Assembly: GCA_900317215.1 (NCBI GenBank)
Contig: ONFW01000171.1
Location: 1 to 8,002 of the forward strand
Source: an uncultured Eubacteriales bacterium
GTDB taxonomy: Bacteria > Bacillota > Clostridia > Oscillospirales > Acutalibacteraceae
Direction: 5' to 3'
DNA: 8,002 nt
The notes beneath the pieces are model-generated. The model had not been told where the DNA came from, made no database searches, and was given only the letters and a program-made list of their open reading frames with translations. Both the position numbers and the translations under genes were made by a program. This document shows positions 1 to 7,600 of this stretch, piece after piece. Numbering within the stretch: position 1 is the stretch's first letter; every line of letters starts with the position of its first letter.

Positions 1-1442
1 ACTCTTTCGGCGGTCCTTTTCCCGTCGCCCGTAAGCATGACTGTCTTTTTAACCCCGGATGCCTTCAGGCTTCTTACAGTATTCACAGAGCCTTCCTTTA
101 CGACGTCGGATATCTCGATATGTCCAAGATATGTTTTTTCGCAGGCAATATGGATCATCGTTCCCGTGTGCTCATGGGAACATTTTACTATCTCAGCTCC
201 TACAGCCTTCATCAGCTTTTCATTTCCTGCTGCTATCCTGCTGCCGTTGACCAGAGCTGTTATTCCCTGACCCGATATCTCCCTGACCTCGCTTATTTCA
301 CAGTCGTCCGCCTCATCGGGATAAGCCGCTCTCAGTGACGCAGCTATCGGATGAGTGGAATATCTCTCAACATGGGCAGCAAGATGAAGCAGCGTATTCT
401 TATCCGCCTTTTCGGGATGTACCGCTACCACCTCAAAAACTCCCTTTGTAAGCGTACCGGTCTTATCAAAAACCACGGTTCCTGTCTTCGACAGAGCCTC
501 CAGACAGTTTGAGCCCTTGACAAGCACTCCCTCACGGCTCGCTCCGCCTATGCCGGCAAAAAAACTCAGGGGTATGCTGATAACGAGCGCACAGGGACAG
601 CTTATTACAAGAAAAGTCAGCGCCCTGTATATCCACCTCGTCCATTCGGGATCGGCGCCTGTAAGCAAGAAAATCAGCGGCGGAAGCAGCGCAAGAAGCA
701 CGGCGGATATCACCACCGCAGGAGTATATATTCTCGCAAATCTGGAGATAAAATTCTCTGAACGTGATTTTTTTGAGCTTGCGTTTTCAACCAGCTCGAG
801 GATCTTCGATACTGTTGATTCCCCGAATTCCTTTGTCGTTCTTATTCTCAGGACACCGCTGAGGTTTACACAGCCGCTTATCACCTCATCGCCTGTCAAC
901 ACATCCCTTGGCAGGCTCTCGCCCGTGAGAGCGCTTGTATTCACGGCAGACTCACCCTCAATTATCACTCCGTCTATCGGTATCCTTTCTCCGGGCTTCA
1001 CTACTATTATTGTTCCGGCCTCCACCTCATCCGGATCCGTCTCGACAAGCTCTCCGTCCTTTTCTACATTTGCATGATCGGGACGGATATCCATAAGCTC
1101 GGTGATGTTTTTTCTGCTTTTTCCGACAGCATAGCTCTGGAACCATTCTCCGATCTGATAGAACAGCATTACGGCGACGGCCTCAATAAAATCACCGTCA
1201 CCCATAAGCCCTATCGCCATTGCGCCAATGGTCGCAAGCGCCATAAGAAAACATTCGTCAAAAGGCTGAAAATGAATGATCCCTTTTCCCGCCTTGAGAA
1301 GAATATCGTAGCCGATGATAAAATACGGTATCAGAAACAGCAAAAGCTTCCATATTCCCTCAACAGGAACAAATACAAAGCCTATCATCAGTACAGCAGA
1401 TACTATTATCCTAATCAGGTTTTTCTTTTGCCTTTTGTTCAT
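1..1442 (-). CDS. cadA: Zn/Cd/Pb-type P1B-ATPase (CadA/ZntA-like), C-terminus cut off by window edge
   Basis: An ATP-driven membrane pump expected to export soft divalent metals such as zinc, cadmium or lead. I translated the minus strand from the ATG at 1442; 480 codons are visible and the frame is open to the left edge. Hydrophobic segments lie near residues 10-28, 32-49, 64-80, 84-98, 240-262 and 272-296. Diagnostic motifs are TGES (173-176) in the actuator domain, the metal-site SCPC (281-284), the phosphorylation motif DKTGT with Asp326, the HP dipeptide (364-365) of the nucleotide-binding domain, and TGD (471-473) at the start of the hinge. The CPC core and the FYQIGE-W-FQSYAVGKSR stretch (94-110) fit the CadA/ZntA branch rather than copper pumps, which is family knowledge. 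The usual N-terminal HMA domain is absent; it is supplied by the separate gene just upstream, 12 bases away. The start has only a weak GGTGG ribosome site, which suggests coupling to translation of that gene. The hinge end and the last helices, including the P1B-2 acidic metal ligand, are outside the window. Confidence 0.95.
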   Translation of the reverse strand, partial: MNKRQKKNLIRIIVSAVLMIGFVFVPVEGIWKLLLFLIPYFIIGYDILLKAGKGIIHFQPFDECFLMALATIGAMAIGLMGDGDFIEAVAVMLFYQIGEWFQSYAVGKSRKNITELMDIRPDHANVEKDGELVETDPDEVEAGTIIVVKPGERIPIDGVIIEGESAVNTSALTGESLPRDVLTGDEVISGCVNLSGVLRIRTTKEFGESTVSKILELVENASSKKSRSENFISRFARIYTPAVVISAVLLALLPPLIFLLTGADPEWTRWIYRALTFLVISCPCALVISIPLSFFAGIGGASREGVLVKGSNCLEALSKTGTVVFDKTGTLTKGVFEVVAVHPEKADKNTLLHLAAHVERYSTHPIAASLRAAYPDEADDCEISEVREISGQGITALVNGSRIAAGNEKLMKAVGAEIVKCSHEHTGTMIHIACEKTYLGHIEISDVVKEGSVNTVRSLKASGVKKTVMLTGDGKRTAER

Positions 1443-1454
1443 AACACCACCGCT

Positions 1455-1676
1455 TTATTTCACAAAGATCTCACAGTCACTTTCAACCCTTTTGCAGTTT
1501 TTGAGAACTCTGCTCATCACCTCTGCAGGGTCTGCTCCTTCCTCAAACTCAACAGTCATCTTAAGCATCATGAAATTCACAGAGGCGTCCTTTACTCCCT
1601 CGGTCTTTTTTGCCGCAGTCTCCATTTTGTTTGCACAGTTTGCACAATCAACGTCAATTTTATAGGTCTTTTTCAT
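1455..1676 (-). CDS. Small HMA-domain metal-binding protein (73 aa), partner of the CadA-like pump
   Basis: A single ferredoxin-like heavy-metal-associated domain of 73 residues, expected to bind a soft metal ion in the cytoplasm and pass it to, or regulate, the adjacent pump. The metal site is DCANC near residues 10-14, giving the CxxC pair Cys11/Cys14. The beta-alpha-beta pattern follows, with KKTEGVKDASVNFM and then MTVEFEEG. The sequence resembles the N-terminal HMA domain found inside CadA proteins, with Asp rather than Met before the CxxC, so this appears to be that domain encoded separately. The start is supported by an AAGGAGG ribosome site at 1684-1690, seven bases upstream. It is the first gene of the unit, controlled by the promoter and dyad at 1692-1759, and is followed after 12 bases by the ATPase. 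A free-standing copper chaperone (CopZ) is the alternative, but the neighbour's motifs favour Zn/Cd. Confidence 0.93.
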   Translation of the reverse strand: MKKTYKIDVDCANCANKMETAAKKTEGVKDASVNFMMLKMTVEFEEGADPAEVMSRVLKNCKRVESDCEIFVK

Positions 1677-1691
1677 AGCTATGCCTCCTTT

Positions 1692-1731
1692 TGTATTTAA
1701 CGATTAAAAGATTGTTTAATCGTTAAATACA
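1692..1731 (-). promoter_or_regulatory. Probable ArsR/SmtB-type operator: 17-bp-arm perfect dyad over the transcription start
   Basis: Arms at 1692-1708 and 1715-1731 are exact inverted repeats (left arm TGTATTTAACGATTAAA) around a six-base centre, AGATTG. The dyad overlaps the last base of the -10 hexamer and covers the predicted start site near 1724, which is the classic repressor position. AT-rich dyads with TTAA-type half sites in front of metal-efflux genes are typical of ArsR/SmtB-family sensors; that assignment is inferred, since no sensor gene is visible. No U-tract follows on either side, so it is not a terminator. Confidence 0.8.
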
Positions 1732-1759
1732 TTATACTCCTGTTCCACCGGATTGTCAA
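1731..1759 (-). promoter_or_regulatory. Consensus housekeeping promoter for the HMA/ATPase unit
   Basis: Read on the minus strand, the -35 is TTGACA (1759-1754) and the -10 is TATAAT (1736-1731), separated by exactly 17 bp. Both hexamers match the sigma-70/sigma-A consensus perfectly. The start site would fall near 1724, inside the dyad operator, giving a leader of about 48 bases before the HMA start codon. A promoter this strong beneath a long operator suggests tight repression with high output when metal is present. Confidence 0.9.
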
Positions 1760-1780
1760 TAAGAAAAAGCATTTTCTTAT
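1759..1780. repeat. Second short dyad abutting the -35 box
   Basis: A perfect 9-bp inverted repeat: ATAAGAAAA at 1759-1767 and TTTTCTTAT at 1772-1780, with the four-base centre AGCA. It sits immediately upstream of the TTGACA box and overlaps it by one base. It could be a second protein-binding site, an AT-rich UP-like element, or a chance dyad in AT-rich DNA. It differs in sequence from the operator at 1692-1731. Confidence 0.5.
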
Positions 1781-1788
1781 AAACTGAT

Positions 1789-1817
1789 AAAAAATCCCCC
1801 TCAAAGCAGAGGGGGAT
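1789..1817 (-). terminator. Intrinsic terminator of the glycan gene unit
   Basis: On the minus strand a 9-bp GC-rich stem (GAGGGGGAT at the 3' side; arms 1794-1802 and 1809-1817, all Watson-Crick) with a six-base loop is followed directly by a run of U residues (1789-1794). It lies about 40 bases past the stop codon of the 890-residue protein and insulates that unit from the metal-efflux promoter. Confidence 0.93.
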
Positions 1818-1856
1818 CAGTCAGAGCAGGCAGAAACACTGCACAGGCTCAAAAGC

Positions 1857-4529
1857 TTATTCGGTTATAAAGATGAGGTCAAAGGCGATGAAGTTGCCCT
1901 CTCCCGTAAACTGAGAGGCACCGAGCATAAATTCATCAAGACCGTCTACAGAGGGTGTAAACGAACCCTTAAGTGTTACCCAGTCCGTAGCATGAGAATC
2001 GGGCATTTTATATGCAGCAAGCTCCTTTGCTATCCTGCTGTTTGAATCCTTGAGATAGAAGCATATCTTTGAGGAAGCAGATCTTGCCTTGAAGCGTATG
2101 ATATATTCATAGGTCTTTTTCTTTATGAGCGGCTTATCAAGCGACATTGTAGCATATCTTCCCGATTTCCACTCGCCCTGTTTAACATAGAGAAGTGGTC
2201 TGCCGTCTGCATAAAGCTGCTCCCAGAACAGCGGGTCATAGCTGAAACGCATTATTCCTGCAGAGAACTGAAGCGGATTAGCCTTGGGAACCGTTATCTT
2301 ATCCGGAGCCTTCTTTGCTACAAGACCAAGGGCATGATCGACGGCCTTACCGAAGGGCATTGTTCTGATAGCGTTATAAAAAGCATCTCTATAAGGAGAA
2401 ATATAGTTCCTGCCGTTTTTGGTCATTCCGTTGCCGCCGAGCCATGAATACTCGCCCTTTTTCAGAACAGTATAATCAGAAGCAGGAATACTTTCAAGAT
2501 ATTTTCTTCCCTTTTCGTTGTTTACTATAATACAGGAAACACCGAATTTCGAGTCGATATCGGGATCGTGCTTATGGATACCCCAATAGTCGCCGATAGT
2601 AAGATCTCCGTAGCGCTTTGCAGCCTGGAACCTGCAATTCTGACAATGATGTGAACACATTGTATGATTATGGAATACTCTCTGATAGTCGTCCTCACGT
2701 CCTCCATGCCTTACCATGGACTTACCGTTGTTATCTGTGGCATTTACAATGAGACAGCTCCACTTGTTGTCCTCGTCCTTGTATCTGAAGGTGTATTTTG
2801 AAAGACCGTCAGGGAAAGAATCCTTGATATACTTCTGGAAAAATTTTGCAGAGGGAGCATTTGCACAGAGAAGATCTATCGTAAGAAGGTTTTCATAGTC
2901 TCTGCCCAAATACGCTTTAAGACCCGCCACCTGACAGGCGCAGCCGACGAACATTACAAAGCGTCCCTTATCAAGCTGCTCCTTGACTCTTTTGTCGATG
3001 TCACCGGTATAGCTCTGCAGGTACTTTGATTTCTGTATCTTAGGAAGCTCCTCTTCCTTGTCGATCATTATATGCTCAACAGAGAAATCGTCTCTCCATG
3101 CAACGCCCACAACGGCGCCGCCTCTCCGGAACGCCTCTCTTGCCAGAACCGATGATGCTCCGCCGCTCGAGCTCTTCATTACAAGGTCCTTATCCGCTAC
3201 GAACTCATAGCAATCAGGAGTTTCTGTATTGGTATTCTCCGGCGGATTAAGAGCAGGGCAGACTTTTGCGCAGAGTCCGCAGTTGATGCATTTCTTAAAA
3301 TCCACCACCGAGCGGTAGTAGCCGTGGTCGTCCTGCTTCAGCTCTATGGCTCCCCTGGGGCATACCGACATACAGGCTCCGCAGCCAACGCAGTCTCTTG
3401 TTTCAAGATGCCTTGTGATGACCTTATCATAACTTCCGGATCTTATCGGAGGCATTTTATCCATAGGAGTAAGAAGCGCATTTTTCAGCCATTCGACCGA
3501 TCTTTCTCTTTCTCCTGCTATTACCTCATTTGCATGGGTAAAGTCGACCGGTTCGAGGAAGGAGCGGTCATGCGGGATAGCCTTGGGGTCATGGATAAGT
3601 CTTTCACTCATTCCTACGAGAGAAAGCAGAGACTCAAATCTCTTGATGCCTCTCATATAATTGCCCACAGCAATAAAGGGCTTGTTGAAAATCAGCGAGA
3701 AGCAGGCTCCATGGAAGCTGTCTGTAAGCACAAACTGTGCTCCGGAATAAAGCTTAAGAAGATCCGCGCACCACACTGTAGGCAGCATATTCGGAAGATC
3801 GAGAGCCTTGCTGTTGTGCTCGTAGTATTTTTCAAAGCCGTCAAGGATATTGATAGCCTTCATACCGAGCTCCTTGCTGTAATACTGAACAGCAGCCCGC
3901 TTTTCGGGGGTAGGGTCGAGAATATAGGTGAGCATATACGGCTCCTTCTCGTTAAATTCCGAATGCTCGGCTATCTTGAGCCATTCGTCCTTTGTTATGT
4001 CAAAAACCGGCTCTATGACCTGTGTGGCGTTCACTCCGTATCTGTCGCGGCAGATATCAACGCCCTCACTCTCTCTTACGGAAATGGCCGTGTAGCGCTG
4101 AAAAAGCTTGGTGAAGGCTATATGAGCATCCTCCGGCTCAGGCTTGTAATTACCGAAGGAGGTGGCAAAGCTGAGCTTTCTTTTGCCCTCCTCGGCAAAA
4201 TTGAGCCTGAAATAATCCGCAAAACGGTGATCCTCCTTGTTGGGGTTATAGTGCCAGATCTGATCGGAGCCGGTAAGGAAGGCATCGCAGTATTTATTGA
4301 ATTCGGGCACTCTTTCAAAATCATAGAGAGGAGAGATATCGTCCTTATCATAAGCGACCTCGAAAAATCTCTTTGCATGTCTCTCGAAGCCGTTATAGGG
4401 CGTGATGATATTCAGCGGAGAAAGTCCGAAGGACTTGATCACCTGAGTTGTAGCGTAACCGTTGAGAAGAGAACCGTAGTTTCCCCAATACCAGCAGCCT
4501 ACTATACCTACGTCATAATGGTCTTTCAT
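1857..4529 (-). CDS. Fusion of polysaccharide pyruvyl transferase, 2x[4Fe-4S] ferredoxin, FrhB-type domain and CBM-like domain (890 aa)
   Basis: A predicted cytoplasmic multi-domain enzyme for surface-glycan modification; no signal peptide or membrane segment is visible. Residues about 5-335 match the polysaccharide pyruvyl transferase (CsaB-like) family: the N-terminal GNYGSLLNGYA (16-26), LTGSDQIW (85-92), and TDSFHGA (269-275) with the family's conserved His273. Residues 380-424 hold two ferredoxin motifs (Cys380/383/386/390 and Cys414/417/420/424, each ending CP). Residues about 450-700 match FrhB N- and C-domains: SSSGGASS (453-460), VGCACQVAGLK (528-538), DLLCANAPS (552-560), and Cys625/629/632 leading into GDLTIGDYWG (641-650). 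Such FrhB-like proteins are known in polysaccharide loci, where their substrate is generally undefined. Residues about 760-890 look like a jelly-roll carbohydrate-binding domain of CBM4/9 type, moderately sure. An AGGAGG site 10 bases upstream supports the start. It follows the GT2-GT4 gene by 143 bases. The precise reaction is unknown. Confidence 0.93.
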   Translation of the reverse strand: MKDHYDVGIVGCWYWGNYGSLLNGYATTQVIKSFGLSPLNIITPYNGFERHAKRFFEVAYDKDDISPLYDFERVPEFNKYCDAFLTGSDQIWHYNPNKEDHRFADYFRLNFAEEGKRKLSFATSFGNYKPEPEDAHIAFTKLFQRYTAISVRESEGVDICRDRYGVNATQVIEPVFDITKDEWLKIAEHSEFNEKEPYMLTYILDPTPEKRAAVQYYSKELGMKAINILDGFEKYYEHNSKALDLPNMLPTVWCADLLKLYSGAQFVLTDSFHGACFSLIFNKPFIAVGNYMRGIKRFESLLSLVGMSERLIHDPKAIPHDRSFLEPVDFTHANEVIAGERERSVEWLKNALLTPMDKMPPIRSGSYDKVITRHLETRDCVGCGACMSVCPRGAIELKQDDHGYYRSVVDFKKCINCGLCAKVCPALNPPENTNTETPDCYEFVADKDLVMKSSSGGASSVLAREAFRRGGAVVGVAWRDDFSVEHIMIDKEEELPKIQKSKYLQSYTGDIDKRVKEQLDKGRFVMFVGCACQVAGLKAYLGRDYENLLTIDLLCANAPSAKFFQKYIKDSFPDGLSKYTFRYKDEDNKWSCLIVNATDNNGKSMVRHGGREDDYQRVFHNHTMCSHHCQNCRFQAAKRYGDLTIGDYWGIHKHDPDIDSKFGVSCIIVNNEKGRKYLESIPASDYTVLKKGEYSWLGGNGMTKNGRNYISPYRDAFYNAIRTMPFGKAVDHALGLVAKKAPDKITVPKANPLQFSAGIMRFSYDPLFWEQLYADGRPLLYVKQGEWKSGRYATMSLDKPLIKKKTYEYIIRFKARSASSKICFYLKDSNSRIAKELAAYKMPDSHATDWVTLKGSFTPSVDGLDEFMLGASQFTGEGNFIAFDLIFITE

Positions 4530-4622
4530 TTATCATATTCCTCCTTCACATAAAGGCAAACGCCTGCACAGCTCCTGCAGTCATATTATCAGAGCTTCAA
4601 AACGCTCAAACGGATATCCGCC

Positions 4623-4656
4623 CGAATGCGGCTCTCTAAGTCAGCCGACACATTCG
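4623..4656. repeat. Intercistronic hairpin between the two glycan genes
   Basis: The 143-base gap holds an imperfect stem: CGAATG (4623-4628) pairs with CATTCG (4651-4656), and CGGCT (4629-4633) pairs with AGCCG (4643-4647), with a three-base bulge at 4648-4650 and a nine-base loop. A ten-base palindrome, CGGATATCCG, lies next to it at 4611-4620. On the transcribed strand no U-tract follows, so it is not a normal terminator; an mRNA-stability or processing element is possible. I see no convincing promoter in the gap, so the genes are probably cotranscribed. Confidence 0.5.
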
Positions 4657-4672
4657 TGTTACTGTCTGCAGC

Positions 4673-7600
4673 TCAGAGAGATCTGAAGGCTCCCTCCGGG
4701 AGAGGCATATTGTCATATACAAACTCTTCCTCAAGTCCTGCTATCTTTGATGTCTCCTTGGGCGCCCTTGTTGTGAGAACATTTACTTCAAAGTAGTATC
4801 CGCTCCACTGTCCCGTATGCAAACCGAAGAAATGCACCTTGTTCTTGCGCACATAGCAATAGATGTTGTCTCTTATCTCCGGGATATTCTTCTCCCAGTT
4901 CATCTGATGCATCCTGAGCGTACGCTTGTTGTCGCCTGAATTGAGAAGAGTACCTGAGACAGTAAGCGTGTCGGAGAACGACTGAGCGATATTGCTGATC
5001 TTCACAAACTTGATCTCCGCATAGAAATCGTCAAAATCAAAGTCCTCAAGCTCCAGTGCGAACAGGTCTGAGCCTGCCGCACCCTGTACGGGATCAAATT
5101 CTGTTCCGAAAATAACTCTGCCTGCAAACACCTTCATACCGTTACCGCCCTCACTCTTTAATTTTTCATTTTCCTTCTTAAGCTTCTGTATCTCCTTCTT
5201 CAGCTTTTCCACAACGCTCTTGGGAGCATAGCTGTCCTCCTCCAAGGGAAGGCTCCTTCTGAGGAAGTCGTTTTCTCTGATAAGGTTCCTGAACTCATCT
5301 ACCGAGAGATTGACCTCGTCGGGCTCGCTTATTCCGTAATAGCCTGACAGCTCCTTCCAGTGCTGAGGCATTGTAACAAGACCGTGATGATAGCTCCAAT
5401 ACTGCTGAAGATCCTCCGGCTTGTCGATAAAGTGTGCAAGCTTTGCAATAAGATCCTCCTTGCTGCCGCATTCAAATCTGAACAACTCACTGTCACAGAG
5501 CTCCTTGGCACCGCCCGCCGTGCTTGCAAGCACCGGCACTCCGTAAGCTACGGATTCAATGGCTATCTGAGGAAGATTATCCTCCCAGAGTACGGGAACA
5601 ACACTGAGATGTGCGCCCTTGAATATCCACGAAAGATCATCGTGCGTATAGCCCTGAACGACCTTAAGGGAGTGGAAGTTCTTGCACATCTTATATATTT
5701 CTGCGTGCTCAGGGGTTTTCACAGTCAGAAGAAGGTCTATCTTCTGAGCATATTCGATAGGCATTTCCGCAAGTGCGTTCAAAAGGAAGGCATATCCCTT
5801 TTCCTCAAAGTTCATGTCGCTGCCAAGGAAAACAAGCTTCATTCTGCCCTTGAATTCCGCAGCCGCCCTGCCTATCTGTCTTGCGGCAACGAGAGTTCCG
5901 ATGTAGGACACAGACATTTTGCTCTCGTCAAAGCCGTTTTCTGCGGCAATGTCATAAACTCTCTGTGATACGGCAAGGATGCTGTCGCAGTTCTTGTTGA
6001 TCTTGGCGGTAGCCGTCCTTGCAAAGTTGAGTATCTCATCGGGAGATACATCTATATCAAGCCTCTCAAAATCAAAGGCGCTGATCCATCTGCCCTGAGA
6101 TACGCAGTCCGAGGTCTTGTTTCCGTACACACCTCTCTGATAGGTAGCCTTTGCTATCTCGCTCCTGATATCCATTCTTGTACACCTGAAGCAGTCAAGT
6201 CCGGTATGATCGGGGCTGCAGTTGCAGTGCTTATGACGCATATAATAGCTTCCGTTTACACACAGCGGCACATAGTTATGGATAGAGAAGATAAACCTTG
6301 TATCAGGAAAAGCCTCCTTAAGATCGAGACAGTCGAGCGACAGACCCTCGATATTGTTGAAATGTACGGCGTCAAAGGGACCATAGGTCGTCATAAACTC
6401 CGCAACAGTATTCTTGAGGTTCTCGTTTTCAAGAGCAACAAGAGGATTGATGTAAAGGTTTCTCTGCTCAGCAGGAACCGGTGAGTTTACTATCTCATAC
6501 TGCTTTACATTCTCTCCGAAGATATTCTTTATCCTCCTGCAGTAGGTTTTGGTTGTGGTCGAATCATAAGCAAAGCCGCTGCTGAGAAAATAGATATCAA
6601 TATCGGGATTGTTCCTGATTATTTCAGAAATGACGTTCTTGCAGTACACGGTAACGCCGCCGCCCCAGCCCCATGGGTTATCAAAGGGCAGCCAGTTATA
6701 TATGAGCACCTTGGGTGATCTTTCCTTTATCTCCTTAAGAGGAGAGATATAGGAGAAATAGTCATACTGCTCCTGAAGGCTGAAGTCAGAGGTTATGACC
6801 GACTCATCGATCATTGAAAGGAGCTCCTTTATTCTCTCGTCAGTCTCCTTTGCGTTTTTCTCATAGCCTTCAAGCTCAATAGTCCTGCGGATATAGATGA
6901 GCAGCTTTGAATATACTCTTCTCTTGAGCTTGATGTCACCTATTGTCTCTTTTTTCAGTATTTCAAGGTCGTCCATGAATCTGTCGGCAATTATAGCAGG
7001 TCTTTCGTTGAGCTCGTTATAAAGCTCCGACTCCCAGCTCCTGCGGTAGTACAGATACTCATTGACCCACATCACATTCTCTGCCCTGCACATGGTTTCG
7101 GTAAAGAAGGGCTCGTCAACGAATTTGTTTCCTTCAAGCTCCATGAACTTTATTCCGTTCTTTGTAAGGAAGTCCTTTTTGTAGATAGCCGCCTGAACTG
7201 ATGGATCACCCCAGAATATCTGAGAATCGTCCTTGGGGTCAAAGGGCTTTGAGGATGTCTCGATGAACTCCCTGTCCTTGTTTTTCTTTGAGGTAGGAGC
7301 CTTCATGCCGTCATCATAATATTCGGAAAAGGCGCACTTTACTATATCAGCCTCGCCGTCCGCGCTGCTTTCGTAAAGCTTCTCATACATTTCCTTATCA
7401 ACAAGGTCGTCACCATGAACAAAACCGATATATTCGCCGCTGCATTTTTCAACTGCAAGGTTAAGGCTCTCACCGTAGCCGGTATGTTTCTTGTTGATGA
7501 CAACGAAATTCTCTATATCCTCACCGAACTCCGCAAGCCATTCGTCCATATTGCCTTCGCTTCCGTCATTTACGCAAACGATCTCAATATCCTCAAGCGT

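Noticed and set aside
517..1700. Plus-strand open frames of 186, 208 and 116 codons
   Set aside because: They are antisense to the CadA-like ATPase and the HMA gene, which carry all expected family motifs. The translations are low-complexity Ser/Thr-rich or basic sequence with no domain.
4118..4378. Minus-strand 86-codon frame, and similar short ones at 2525-2707 and 5329-5529
   Set aside because: They sit in another frame inside the large genes, with no ribosome site or motif.
3324..4553. A 409-codon open frame on the plus strand
   Set aside because: It lies antisense inside the pyruvyl transferase coding region, whose domains are clear. Its translation shows no recognisable motif, and it has no terminator of its own. 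Codon bias of the real gene keeps the opposite frame open.
4578..4612. Possible promoter for the 890-residue gene (TTGAGC with TAATAT)
   Set aside because: The spacing is about 15 bp and the hexamers are weak; no better alternative was found, so cotranscription is the simpler reading.
5360..5968. A 202-codon plus-strand frame, plus smaller ones at 6206-6484 and 7415-7849
   Set aside because: The first two lie wholly opposite the GT2-GT4 gene and the third mostly so, running on into the non-coding leader. They show no recognisable domain.
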